A stretch of DNA of 64,000 nucleotides from Fagopyrum homotropicum. Its lineage: Eukaryota > Streptophyta > Magnoliopsida > Caryophyllales > Polygonaceae. A program made the translations under genes and the position numbers. Location: NCBI GenBank assembly GCA_033239125.1, contig BSWB01000002.1:84378560-84442559 (forward strand), in the 5' to 3' direction. Below, one piece after another: positions 9,394 through 21,117 of the stretch. The notes under the pieces were generated by a model, which saw only the letters and a list, made by a program, of their open reading frames with translations, did no database searches and was not told the origin of the DNA. The first letter of the stretch is position 1; the number at the start of each line of letters is the position of its first letter.

Positions 9394-10525
9394 GGTTGAC
9401 GACGGATCGATCTTGTGTCTTTCCTTCTTATCGTGTCAGTTTTGAATTTTTGGAGGTTTCTTCTTGTGTTCTTGAAACTGATTGTGCTTGACTTGTTGTG
9501 TTGAAGGTTTTGTTGGTTTGTGAGTATCCTAGGCCGGCCATCACCATCTCCTCAAAACGTAACATACCCTACTGCCGCCGTCCTTGTTTACGCACGCCCT
9601 GCCGCCGGCCATCACCCCTCTCGTATCAACGTCGAAGCCATCACCATTGCTGCCGGCTGTGCCCTACTCGGCTATGCCCTAATCGGCTGTGCCCTAAATC
9701 GGTTGTGACTAAATCGGCTGCCATTGGACTTGCCCTACTCGGCTATGCCCTAATCGGCTGTGCCCTAAGTCGTTCTGCGTCTTTCCTTCCTTCCGTCAAG
9801 GAAGTTCCTACATTTTAGGTAACAAAAAGCATATCTTTCAACAAAAAAAAGAGAAAAAGGAAACTGATCATTCAAAAAAAAAAAAAGAAAAAAAAGAAGC
9901 GGATCATTCAAAAAAAAAAGAGAAGTTTTGTTACATTTTAATTGATTTTGTGATCTTTAGTCTTGTATGTTATCTTGTGGTGCAAACTACTACTCACGTC
10001 TTCATCTCCCGGCCATCTCGAGGTCTGCATCTAGACCATACGTCTTCTTCCAGCGCTCCAACACCCTTAGCCTAGATCCGCACCCTTCATCGCCACTCTA
10101 CCTCTCTCACATGTTCTGCCCTCCTTACCTTGCTACCTCTAACCTAGCCTCGGGATTACTCACACTCCAAGGCAGTCCAGAAGTGCAACAAGTAGAGCTT
10201 TAATCGGTGAGTCCTCTTCTTTTCTTCTCTTCATACATTCTGTTTGGTGATCTTCTTGGGTCTTTGTGATTCAATTCTGTCCATTCGTGAGTATTGTTGA
10301 GTTTGAGCTGATTTCGCATTGAACTGAATTGCATTGAGCCTAATCGATTTTTGGTTGTTTTGGATACCTAGAAACCTTAACTCAAGTGGGGTTTTTGACT
10401 CATTCAAAGCGATCCACCAACAAGCCCGACTATCACAAGAGTGTGAGCGGAAAAAGGAGTGAAACACTTGAGAGGTGTTTTGATTTCTAACCTTAACATA
10501 TTCAGTGTTTGTTTTCTTTGTGATA
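9394..10525 (+). other. Leader of G1-b with short tandem repeats
   Basis: Untranslated leader. About 9653-9770 holds repeats of TCGGCTATGCCCTAA. At about 9772-9799 there is a copy of a 28-bp piece of the LTR end (TCGTTCTGCGTCTTTCC and onward), also present at about 9312-9340, probably filler. About 9840-9925 has GATCATTC plus poly-A units. Confidence 0.6.
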
Positions 10526-11660
10526 ATGTCTACCCATAGCCGTGTTTCGACGACGAGCCCTGAGCCGACAGATCCGACAACATTCAGCTTGTTGAAGAAA
10601 ATGAACGACAACATTACCGCTTTGACCACTCGGATGAGGGCTCTAGAAGCTCGCCAGCCCTTAGCTTCAGCCTTTGAGCAAGGAGACCACTCACAACAGC
10701 AACCGCAGCCCCAAGGTCCTTTGCCCAACCAACGAGCTACATTTGAGGCCGCTACCATGGCGCAGTGAGGCAATACACCGCAGGAGCTTTTGCAGCCGCC
10801 TCTTCAAGGCCACCCGGGTCACCAATATGGGTATGATCCTTGTTCCAACTCTCCTTTACCTAGAAACGTTGTCAGTCCCATTAATGTGCACAACTACAAT
10901 GAGGAAGAGGAACAATCAATGATGGGAGAGGCTTGGGCTCCACCACCGCAGCAAGGGTATCAAGGATATCAACGTAGGAACCGGGAACCCGAACAAGACG
11001 GGATTTGTAAGATAAAGGTGAAAATCCCCATCTTCGAGGGCAAGTGTGATCCGGATACATATATGTTGTGAGAGACCAAGATAGAACAAATTTGGTCCTG
11101 CCACAATTTTCCCGAGCACAAGAAGGTGCAATTGGCGGCCTTGGAATTTGAGGAATTTGCTCTTATTTGGTGGGATAAGCTAGTACGGGAAAGGAGACTT
11201 GCTCTTGATCCCCCCGTGGCTACTTGGGAACAAATGAAAGCAATGATGAGAGCTCGGTTCATAACTCACCATTAACATAGGGAGCTTCGGAAATGCCTTG
11301 AGAACTTGAGGTAAGGCAATCTAAGCGCCGAGGAAACTTTCAATGCCATGCAAGTTGCATTGGCCCGAGCCAATGTGTCGGAGGATGAAGAGGCTACAAT
11401 GGCAAGATATCTTAGAGTATTGCATACTTCTTTAGCTAACGAGGTGGATTTGTTTCCATATGGTTCTATGATAGAATTGCTACATTTAGCGATAAAAGTG
11501 GAAAGGAAGTCCAAGAGTAGGTACCAAGGAACGGGATACAATGCACCAAATGCAGTGAACAACCGCTGCACAAGGAGCCGACGCCACTGCTAGGTGTGGT
11601 GCCACACCCTCCGGTTCTTCGTATCCTCCCAAGGCAAACCCGGCTGCTCCTTGGGGAAAG
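10526..11660 (+). pseudogene. gag: G1-b gag, broken, zinc knuckle deleted
   Basis: Starts at the ATG at 10526 (MSTHSRVSTTS). Reading the family frame, stops occur at 10766 (CGA to TGA), 11069 (TGG to TGA), near 11274, and near 11312 (CAA to TAA). The text follows the G1-a gag through ALEFEEFALIWWDKLV, which G1-a has lost, up to YNAPNAVN. There a short deletion is followed by a second of about 245 bp that removes the CCHC knuckle and joins CTGCTCCTTGGGG directly to the protease-side AAAGTTTGATAGC. The product could not package RNA normally. Confidence 0.8.
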
Positions 11661-14600
11661 TTTGATAGCTAGGAGGACTTTACACTTACAACCTACTCCT
11701 TGTGAAGATAATCACAGAGAAAATCTATTTCACACTAGATGCTTAGTAAAGGGGAAGGCTTATAACGTTATAATTGATGGTGGGAGTTGTTGCAACATAG
11801 CTAGCATGGAATTGATTTCTAAATTGCAAATAGCAACTTCCTACCACCCTAGGCCTTACAAGCTACATTGGATGAATGATTGTGTGGAGCTTAAGGTAAA
11901 CAAACAAGCTAATATTCACATTACCTTAGGACATTATGAAGACACTATTCTATGTGATGTGGTTCCAATGCAAGCTTGTCATGTTTTGTTAGGCCGATCT
12001 TGGCAATATGATAGGAAAGTGTTGCATAACGGTTTTACTAACAAGTATTCTTTTACCTTTAAAGATAAACTTGTTACTCTCAAGCCTATGACTCCTATGC
12101 AGATTGCGGAGGCTTTTGAGAAGAAATCAAGAGAAGCTGTCCAAGCAAGCAGCGGTCACACCAAGACGACGCCGGCCAAGGAAGGAGCGTTTTCTGCAGC
12201 TGCCAAGGAAGCCGACGCCATGGACAACCGCGCTAAAGCAAGGACCGCCGCCAAAGGCAAAGCAATCGCAGCAGCCGTCCAGCCCCTCCCGAGGACATTG
12301 CTCGCAGCCAAGAGGGAGTACCTCACAGATTACTTACCTCCCGATGTTTCGCTCGTGTGTTTGTGTAAAGGGCTGAATTTGGTAAGCAACTCGACCCTAA
12401 TTGATTCACCCCATAGTATTTTAGCTATCTTAGATGAGTTTGCAGATGTGTTTCCGGATGAAATACCCCCCGGGTTGCCACCATTGCGGGGTATTGAGCA
12501 CCAAATAGATCTTATTCCCGGAGCTACTCTCCCAAACCAACCCGCCTATAGAATGAACCCAAAGGAGAGTGAGGAGATTCAAACGCAGGTACAAGAGCTC
12601 CTTGATAAGGGATACATTCGTGAGAGCCTTAGTCCTATGGCGGTTCCGGTTCTTCTAGTCCCTAAGAAGGACAACACTTGGCGGATGTGTGTTGATTGTA
12701 GAGCTGTCAACAACATCACCATCAAGTACCGTCATCCCATTCCCCGCCTTGATGACATGTTGGATGAGCTACATGGAACAACTACCTTCTCCAAGATCGA
12801 CCTTATAAGTGGCTATCATCAGATTCGAATGAAAGAGGGCGATGAATGGAAGACGGTATTCAAGACCAAGTTTGGGCTCTATGAGTGACTTGTTATGCCA
12901 TTCAGCTTGACCAATGCTCCCAGCACATTCATGCACCTCATGAACCATGTTTTGAGGAAGTTCATAGGGAAGTTTGTCATTGTCTACTTCGACGACATAC
13001 TCATCTATAGCCGGTCCGCAGAGGAGCATGCGGATCATCTCCGTCAGGTTGTTTCTACTCTTAGACTTGAACACTTATATGCTAATATTAAGAAGTGTGA
13101 TTTCTACACAAATGAAGTTATATTTCTTGGCTTTGTAGTGTGTGATGAAGGGCTGCGAGTAGATGAGGAAAAGATCAAAGCTATTCGAGATTGGCCAACC
13201 CCGACGTCTATTGTTGATGTGCGCAACTTTCATGGATTGGCTAGCTTTTATAGGCGATTTGTGAGAGATTTCAGTACCATAGCCGCCCCTCTAACCGAGA
13301 TCACTAAGAAGAATATCCCATTCGTGTGGGGAGAGGCCCAAGAGAGAGCTTTCGAAAAGCTCAAGTGGATGATGGCCAACGCCCCATTGCTTGTTCTCCC
13401 GGACTTCACGAGGCCATTTGAGGTGGAGTGTGATGCGTCGGGTATAGGAATTGGTGGAGTACTTATGGTAGAGGGCAAACCCATCGCCTTCTTTAGTGAG
13501 AAATTGAAAGGTCCAACTCTAAACTATTCTACTTATGATAAGGAGCTTTATGCATTGTTTAGGGTGCTTAGGACTTGGCAACGTTATCTTTGGCCTAGAG
13601 AGTTTATATTGCATACTGATCATGAATCATTAAAACACTTTAGAAGCCAAGATAAACTTCATAGAAGGCATGGTAGGTGGATGGAGTTCATTGAAACATT
13701 TCCTTACGTGATTAAGTACAAGAAAGGAAAAGATAATGTAGTAACTGATGCACTTTCTAGGAGACATGTTTTGCTCACTACATTGGATGCTAGAGTTCTT
13801 GGCTTTGTTTACAGTAAGGATTTATATGCAAAGGATGATAATTTTGGAGAGATTTTAAAAGCTTGTGTGGAAAAAAGGTATGTAGATATGTTTTACTTGT
13901 TTGATGGCTTCTTGTATAGAGTTGATAAAGTGTGCATTCCAAAGTGTTCTCTTAGGCTCTTACTTGTGGATGAATCCCATAGGGGAGGTTTGATGGGTCA
14001 CTTTGGTAGAGATAAGACATATCATATGCTGCATACTCATTTTTATTGGCCACACATGCTTAGGGATGTTGAGAATTTTGTGAAAAGATGCTTAGAATGC
14101 TAGAAAGCAAAGTCTAGAGTAATGCCCCATGGTTTGTATACCCCTTTACCCCTTCCCGCAGCTCTTTGGGAAGATATTAGTATGGACTTTATTTTGGGAT
14201 TACCTAGGACTAACAGGGGAAGAGACTCTATTTTTGTGGTGGTAGACAGGTTCTCTAAGATGGCACACTTCATAGCTTGTCACAAAAGGATGATGCCACT
14301 AATGTTGCAAATCTCTTCTTTAGAGAAGTAATTAGGCTACATGGAGTTCCTAGAACCATTGTTAGTGATCGGAATGTGAAATTTCTTAGTTACTTTTGGA
14401 AGACTTTATGGGGTAAGCTAGGTACTAAGTTATTGTTCTCTACCACTAGCCACGCTCAAGATGATGGCCAAACCGAAGTAACTAATAGGACTTTAGGGAC
14501 ACTTTTAAGGGTTGTAATTAAGAAGAATTTCAAAGAGTGGGAGGATGTGTTACCACATGCTGAGTTTGCATATAACAGGACCATCCATTCTTCCACTAAC

Positions 14601-15324
14601 ATGACTCCTTTTAAGTGTGTGTATGGTTTGAATCCCTTAACCCCTTTTGATCTTATGCCGTTACCTTCAAAGGAGTGAGTAGATTTCAATGCGGGTAAAC
14701 AGGTTGAGTACATTAGGGGATTACATGAGAAGACACGGCTGAGCTTAGAGGAGAAAGCAGCTCGGACCGCAGCTAAGGAAAACAAGGGACGGAGGAAGTT
14801 ATTGTTTCAGGCCGGAGATCTCCTGTGGTTACTTCTTAAGAAGGAGCGCTTCCAAGAGCTGCGAAATTCCAAGCTATCACCTAGGGGTACCGGTCCTTTC
14901 AAGGTGCTTCACAAAGCCGGTGACAACGCTTATTTATTGGATCTTCCGGAGGAATTCGGGTCAGCCCGACCTTCAATGTTAGAGACCTCAGTCCGTTCCC
15001 ACCTATGGATGTAGAGCTTGAAGATTCATGGACGAATCCTCCCAAGAGAGGGGGAATGATGAGGGACCATCCGAGTTAGCATCTCCGGGGTATGAGGGAG
15101 CTATCACATGTTCCCGAGCTAAGAAGATTGAGCATGAGACTGAGGGCTTTCTGATTTTATTGGCCACAAGTGTTCATAACGAGGCTTGGCTCTTAAGTAA
15201 GCAAGAGAGCAACGACGCAAAAGCACCGGACTCGGCCAGCCCCGCACATGACGCCGCTGCTCCTGCTCCTCAACACGTTTCCAGCACCATTCCATGTCTC
15301 TCATTGAGGAATGAGGCTTTTTAA
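11661..15324 (+). pseudogene. pol: G1-b pol: protease, RT, RNase H, integrase, tail
   Basis: The longest open parts are 11596-12888 and 12895-14103. Protease: IIDGGSCCNIAS near 11772. [39 protein letters not shown] and the catalytic [12 protein letters not shown] near 12980. RNase [18 protein letters not shown] and [11 protein letters not shown]. Integrase: the HHCC region [16 protein letters not shown] to CLEC, then [26 protein letters not shown]. The tail [20 protein letters not shown] leads into the LTR-coded [10 protein letters not shown]. Damage: TGA at 12886 (from TGG), TAG at 14101, 1-nt loss near 14286, TGA at 14676, 1-nt loss near 14958. The catalytic RT residues remain; the protein is not producible as one chain. 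Confidence 0.9.
15044..15056 (+). promoter_or_regulatory. Polypurine tract of G1-b
   Basis: AAGAGAGGGGGAA directly before the 3' LTR start TGATGAGGG. The tract lies inside the pol frame, as expected when the frame continues into the LTR. Confidence 0.85.
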
Positions 15325-15901
15325 GGCTTGCTGAGTGATTGAGTGTTTTAAGTTGCCCATTGTGCTTAATTTCCAGATTTTATTGTGTCTTTTGTTTTTA
15401 GAGCTGAAAACTATTTAAAGGCTCTTTCTATTACTTTTTAGGTAGATTATTATTGGTGAAAAACACTTGTTTTCAGATTTCATCTTCAATCAAAGGCGAG
15501 TTTTGATTGAAGAGTTATTGTGATAAGATTTGACTTAGTTGTTTCGCGTTTGTCAATTGCTCTCGGGTTCTTGCTGTTCGTGAGATTCCATAAGCATCCT
15601 CCTCGTGTTGTCGAAGTTCTAAGTCGATTGTGTGAGGTTGTAAGGGGCTGAGTTCGTTGCATCGTTCTTGGTAGTTCTTGATCCCGAGATCAAGGGTTTC
15701 CACGTCGTTTGTGTCGGGTTCATCTACATCTTACTTTCCTTTAATTTCCGTAGCTTCATTTTCAGTCTAGCGTCTTCTTGTTCCTTTTATTCGCAGGTCA
15801 CGCAGCAAACGAACCCTAGCCGGCTGTTTGATGTTGTTGTTCTTCGTCTTTCCTTCCTTCCGTCGTCTAGATCGAGCCAACGTCGGGTCTGCCCCGTATC
15901 A
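15057..15901 (+). repeat. 3' LTR of G1-b
   Basis: 845 bp, TGATGAGGGACC to CCCCGTATCA, followed by target duplication aagct. Its first 268 bp encode the pol tail ending LSLRNEAF at 15324. Confidence 0.92.
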
Positions 15902-15906
15902 AAGCT

Positions 15907-18432
15907 TGTCATGTTTTGTTAGGCCGACCTTGGCAATATGATAGGAAAGTGTTGCATAACGGTTTTACTAACAAGTATTCTTTTACCTTTAAAGATAAAC
16001 TTGTTACTCTCAAGCCTATGACTCCTATGCAGATTGCGGAGGCTTTTGAGAAGAAATCAAGAGAAGCTGTCCAAGCAAGCAGCGGTCACACCGAGACGAC
16101 GCCGGCCAAGGTAGGAGCGTTTTTTGCAGCCGCCAAGGAAGCCGACGCCATGGACAACCGTGCTGCAGCAAGGACCGCCGCCAAAGGCAAAGCAATCGCA
16201 ACAGCCGTCCAGCCCCTACCGAGGACATTGCTCACAGCCAAGAGGGAGTGCATCACAAATTACCTACCTCCCGATGTTGCGCTCGTGTGTTTGTGTAAAA
16301 GGCTGAATTTGGTAAGCAACTAGACCCTAGTTGATTTACCCCATAGTATTTTAGCTATCTTGGATGAGTTTGCAGATGTGTTTCCGGATGAAATACCCCC
16401 CGGGTTGCCACCATTGCGGGGTATTGACAACAAAATAGATCTTATTCCCAGAGCTACTCTCCCAAACCGACCCGCCTATATAATGAAACCAAAGGAGAGT
16501 GAGGAGATTCCAACGCAGGTACAAGAGCTCCTTGATAAGGGATACATTCGTGAGAGCCTTAGTCCTATGGCGGTTCCGGTTCTACTAGTCCTTAAGAAGG
16601 ACAAGACTTGGCGGATGTGTGTTGATTATAGAGCTGTCAACAACATCACCATCAAGTACCGTCATCCCATTCCCCGCCTTGATGACATGTTAGATGAGCT
16701 ACATGGAACAACTACCTTCTCCAAGATCGACCTTATAAGTGGCTATCATCAGATTCGAATGAAAGAGGGCGACGAATGGAAGACGGCATTCAAGAACAAG
16801 TTTGGGCTCTATGAGTGGCTTGTTATGCCATTCGGCTTGACTAATGCTCCCAGCACATTCATGCGCCTCATGAACCATGTTTTGAGGAAGTTCATAGGGA
16901 AGTTTGTCGTTGTCTACTTCGACGACATACTCATCGATAGCCGGTCCGCAGAGGAGCATGTGGATCATCTCCATCAGGTTGTTTCTACTCTTAGACTTGA
17001 ACACTTATATGCTTATATTAAGAAGTGTGATTTCTACACAAATGAAGTTATATTTCTTGGCTTTGTAGTGTGTGCTCAAGGGCTACGAGTAGATGAGGAA
17101 AAGATCAAAGCTATTCGAGATTGGCCAACCCCGACGTCTATTGGTGATGTGCGCAACTTTCTTGGATTGGCTAGCTTTTATAGGCAATTTATGATAGATT
17201 TCAGTACCATAGCCGCTCCTCTAACCGAGATCACTAAGAAGAATATACCATTCGTGTGGGGAGAGGTCCAAGAGAGAGCTTTCGAAAAGCTCAAGTGGAT
17301 GTTGACCAATGCCCCATTGCTTGTTCTCCCGGACTTCACTAGGCCATTTGAGGTGGGGTGTGATGCGTCGGGTATAGGAATTGGTGGAGTACTTATGCAA
17401 GAGGGAAAACCCATCGCCTTCTTTAGTGAGAAATTGAAAATTCCAACTCTAAACTATTCTACTTATGATAAGGAGCTTTATGCATTGTTTAGGGTGCTTA
17501 GGACTTGGCAACGTTATCTTTGGCCTAGAGAGTTTATATTGCATACTGATCATGAATCATTAAAACACTTTAGGAGCCCAGATAAACTTGATAGAAGGCA
17601 TGGTAGGTGGATGGAGTTCATTGAAACAGTTCCTTATGTGATTAAGTACAAGAAAGGAAAAGATAATGTAGTAGTTGATGCACTTTCTAAGAGACATGTT
17701 TTGCTAACTACATTGGATGCTAGAGTTCTTGGCTTTGTTTACATTAAGGATTTATATGCAAAGGATGATGATTTTGGAGAGATTTATAAAGCTTGTGTGG
17801 AAAAAGGGGTTGTAGATAAGTTTTACTTGTTTGATGGCTTCTTGTTTAGAGTTGATAAAGTGTGCATTCCAAAGTGTTCTCTTAGGCTTTTACTTGTGGA
17901 TGAATCCCATAGCGGAGGTTTGATGGGTCACTTTGGTAGAGATAAGACATATCATATGTTGCATACTCATTTTTATTGGCCACACATCCTTAGGGATGTT
18001 GATAATTTTGTGAAAAGATGCTTAGAATGCTTGAAAGCAAAGTCTAGAGTCATGCCCCATGGTTTGTATACCCCTTTACCCATTCCCGCAGCTCCTTAGG
18101 AAGACATTAGTATGGACTTTATTTTGGGGTTACCTAGGACTAAGAGAGGAAGAGACTCTATTTTTGTGGTGCTAGACAGGTTCTCTAAGATGGCACACTT
18201 CATAGCTTGTCACAAAACGGATGATGCCACTAATGTTGCAAACCTCTTCTTTAGAAAAGTAATTAGGCTACATGGAGTTCTTAGAACTATTGTTAGTGAT
18301 CGGGATGTGAAATTTCTTAGTTATTTTTGAAAGACTTTATGGGGTAAGCTAGGTACTAAGTTGTTGTTCTCTACCGCTAGCCACCCTCAAATTGATGGCC
18401 AAACTGAAGTAACTAATAGGACTTTAGGGACA
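15907..18432 (+). pseudogene. pol: G1-a pol: protease end, RT, RNase H, most of integrase
   Basis: Continues the G1-a frame after the G1-b insertion with CHVLLGRPWQYDRKVLHNG. Open stretches are 15916-16323 and 16360-18099 (579 codons); breaks are TAG at 16321, TAG at 18097 and TGA at 18328. RT holds [18 protein letters not shown] and [12 protein letters not shown]; RNase H holds [15 protein letters not shown] and [10 protein letters not shown]; integrase holds [36 protein letters not shown] and [10 protein letters not shown]. The second half of integrase lies beyond Athila-B at 22861. The frame is only lightly damaged, so G1-a decayed less than G1-b in this region. Confidence 0.92.
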
Positions 18433-19037
18433 TGATAGCATGAATTATAGTCTATATTTTGGGGCTTGTTTGGACGTTTTATCTTTCATAATCTGCATGT
18501 TTGTATGTACATTATGTGATTTTACTACCATTTCATCTACCTTTGCGAGAATCGAGGTCTACACCTAGTTTCGTTGTAATTGCAGGTAATATGGTACGTT
18601 TTGCATCAAAAAGGAGCAAAAGGAGTCACGAGTCATTTGGAGCTACATCCAGAGAGCATAGTCATGGATTAAAGATTTACTTTGGACCAGTTTTGAGAGA
18701 TTTCACATTCAGTTGTGTGTCACCTCGGTTGACCACAGATTCACCTCGACCGAGGTGATCCAGAGACGCCGACTCGACCGAGGCGAACACCTAGGACGCG
18801 GCGAGAATATTTTATTCTTGGAAGAGATCTTTTAAACTTGGAAAGTGATCTTATATTTTTGGGCTTGGCTCCTGGAAGGAAGGAGATATGCAGAATCATA
18901 TATTTTACCTATATTTATGGGAGAATATCTTTCTAAGATTTATTATCTTTGGAGGGTTATTTTCCTATAAAAAGGGTTGGATTTTCCACAAATCCGATCA
19001 TGCTTAGATCCGGCATACAGTCGGAAATGACGCAGCA
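18433..19037 (+). repeat. Truncated 5' LTR of Athila-B
   Basis: The first 605 bp of the LTR, colinear with 21118-21722 at a constant offset of 2,685 bp. One visible difference is CCGGCAT against CCCGCAT near 19012. It includes the CACCTCGACCGAGGTG palindrome and TATAAAAAG. The match ends at GACGCAGCA, and integrase sequence follows. Confidence 0.93.
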
Positions 19038-19370
19038 ACTGTTCAAGTATGGGGTCCCGCTAAGGCGATGAAGAGTCTCTTGTTCAAGTATGGGGTCCCT
19101 CGCATGCTCAGGACCCTGTACCATCCCCAAGCTATAGATGGGGAAGCTGCTATAATTCTCGAGAAACTGTTTTCTCGATCAAGGAAAGGATGGGACACGA
19201 GGAATGTCCCATTGAAGTGTAGGAAGTCTAGACAAATTCCGGTGAGAATCAAACCGTACAAGCTTGTACGTGGGAGATCTTACCATTTGCCGGTGAAGTT
19301 AGGAACCGGAACCTTCTTGGAAGATTTTTACGGATGTGATGAGCACTCCACGACATTCGAAGTGCATTGA
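19038..19370 (+). pseudogene. Integrase C-terminal remnant of Athila-B
   Basis: An open frame from 19068 to the stop at 19368-19370 reads LFKYGVPRMLRTLYHPQ, ILEKLFSRSRKGWD, KPYKLVRGRSYHLPVKL and ends TFEVH. It is the same integrase tail as in Athila-A, including the odd NVPLK segment after GWD and the C-terminus after LGTG. TGTTCAAGTATGGGGTCCC occurs at 19040-19058 and again at 19081-19099, a 41-bp duplication at the deletion edge. All upstream pol is missing, so no integrase activity is possible. Confidence 0.75.
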
Positions 19371-19400
19371 GTAATCCCATGCCGTATGGTCCAGCTAGCG

Positions 19401-19438
19401 ACCTTAAACCAAGCGCTTCTTGGGAGGCAACCCAAGGT
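19401..19438 (+). other. Conserved post-integrase motif (copy B)
   Basis: AAGCGCTTCTTGGGAGGCAA followed by CCCAAGGTAT, about 40 bp after the integrase-frame stop, as in Athila-A (1050-1087). Confidence 0.7.
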
Positions 19439-20429
19439 ATTGCTTTCTTCTCCCTTTTCTAGTTTAGTTTAGATAGTTGCTTTGTTTTTGTTTTCCTCTA
19501 CACAACAACCAGGTATTCCAAAAGGAAGGATCACAGTTCAGCAGCTACACTGGAAGAACAAAATTTCGAGAACTTGAGGAAACGAGCTTTATTGAGATAC
19601 ATCTCGGGTACTGTCAGAACACCTCGACCGAGATGTGCTTCGCCAACCGAGATGGTCATTTCTGGGAGCTGTTTCTTACTCCTTCATGCAGTTTAGCTAT
19701 GTTCGGTGAGTATCCTGTCCTTAGACTTATTTTGACCCACTGGGACAGTGTGTCCCAAGTATGGGATATGCGGATATGTTATTTGACTATGGATGATTGT
19801 ATGCTACTTTGATGGATATTTATGATCTTATTATGCTTCACTTTCGCTTCTATATGTTTATCTGAGATTACATACATGCATACAGGTTATTTGATTGAGA
19901 AAAACGTCGAAACTGAAAAAAATGGTTTTTAAAAAAAATTTTTTGACCTCGACCGAGTCAGTTCTGGCCAAACGAGGTGCTTCACCTCGGTTGAACCAAG
20001 AACACCTCGACCGAGGTGGGTTAACTGAGAGTTTTCGAAAACGATTTTTCGTGTTACTTATCTGGATATGATCTCAGTGAAGATCTTGTTTACTGACTGG
20101 TTTTAAGTTCTTTATGTGTTTGAAAGGTTTTATAATATGTTTAAGTTGCTAAATGCTTTGTTTGAAATTATTAGCATGTTTAATACTTTGTTTTTATCCA
20201 AATTATGTTGAATTTGAAGGTTGACACCGCAGGTTAAGTTCTCTCACTTTCTTCTTGGAAAGACCAAGGCAATTCATTCTCTTCTTCTTCTTCTTCTTGA
20301 TCATGCTTAGCCCCTCATATAAATTTTGCCTCCCTTTACCTATCCGGGAATTTGGAAGCAAGCGAAGTGGTGAAAGCAAGTGAAGCAAGTTGAGAAGTTG
20401 GCTGGAAGTGAAAGTGCTAGAAAGTAATA
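19439..20429 (+). other. 3' UTR of Athila-B with CACCTCGACCGAGGTG palindromes
   Basis: No credible gene; the 111-codon frame at 19477-19812 has no recognisable domain. CACCTCGACCGAG-type motifs occur near 19621-19660 and 19947-20010. A first polypurine-like motif (GGGACAGTGT, CCAAGTATGGG) lies near 19742-19770, paralleling 1868-1911 in Athila-A. Confidence 0.6.
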
Positions 20430-20546
20430 ATAGGTTTGGGGAAGTCAATCATGAAGATGAGTAACTCGGCACCATTCACATAGCCGGGTGTTTGTGTCTT
20501 GCCAAAGTCGGATTGAGCGATATTCCTAACGGGTCATGGTATGTGC
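20430..20546 (+). other. Conserved non-coding block of the Athila-like 3' region (copy B)
   Basis: Ungapped partner of 2445-2561, with 4 mismatches in 117 bp. It keeps both arms of the possible hairpin (ACTCGGC and GCCGGGT) and the outer TTTGG and CCAAA arms. A second short match, TCCTAGGCTTCGGTT, follows near 20590. Confidence 0.7.
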
Positions 20547-21085
20547 ATCAAGGGTTTGATGCATCTCGAGAAATTGATGATTGCAGATTTCCTAGGCTTC
20601 GGTTATTGTGCACCTCTGTCCATGCATCCCAAAAAGTAAAGTAAAAAGAAAAAAAAAGTGGAATAAGCAAAGCTTATTGGTGGAAGATATTGCAAGTCAA
20701 AGTGGAAGTGAAGTTCATCCTTTTCCCGGATTCTATCACCACATTACCTTACATACATCCCTACCCTACACGTTTCTTGACCTTTTCATTTGGGAAGCCC
20801 TTGAGACCTTGAGCTTGTTGATTGACTTAGCGGTTTAAACTGGATTATACATGATTAATTTTGATAATTATGATTTATTATGCATTCTATGATTTTATGC
20901 AAAGATGAACAACTTTCCTACATTTATAAAATGTTTTGATCATGTTGAGTTTTTAATTCCAGGAAGTACTCTCTTAGAGTGATCTATGATAGTTGCACAC
21001 CATAAAATGTTTTTGAAAGACTTTTTCATTGATTTTCTTGACTTATAATCCATTCTATCTTGTCTTCTATAAGCGGAACTTGTTT

Positions 21086-21117
21086 GGGGACAAGCAAGGG
21101 CTAAGTATGGGGTATTT
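21086..21117 (+). promoter_or_regulatory. Polypurine tract of Athila-B
   Basis: GGGGACAAGCAAGGGC, then TAAGTATGGGGTATTT, directly before the LTR start TGATAGCATG at 21118. Confidence 0.8.

Larger units (their letters stand above)
8533..15901 (+). mobile_element. G1-b: full-length CRM-like element inserted in its own relative
   Basis: A complete LTR-to-LTR element of 7,369 bp, TGATGAGGGACC to CCCGTATCA, flanked by the target duplication aagct (8528-8532 and 15902-15906). It interrupts the protease of G1-a. The internal part is broken by stops, small deletions and loss of the gag zinc knuckle. The two LTRs differ by several percent by eye, so it is not a fresh insertion. Confidence 0.95.

Noticed and set aside
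18501..18758. 85-codon frame present identically at 18501-18758 and 21186-21443
   Set aside because: Identity follows from both being in the two LTRs of Athila-B; no domain, and it overlaps the palindromes.
19477..19812. 111-codon frame in the Athila-B 3' UTR as an env-like gene
   Set aside because: No membrane segments in the right order and no counterpart in Athila-A.
20203..20448. Minus-strand frame of 81 codons as a gene
   Set aside because: Low-complexity sequence overlapping the conserved non-coding block edge, no recognisable domain.
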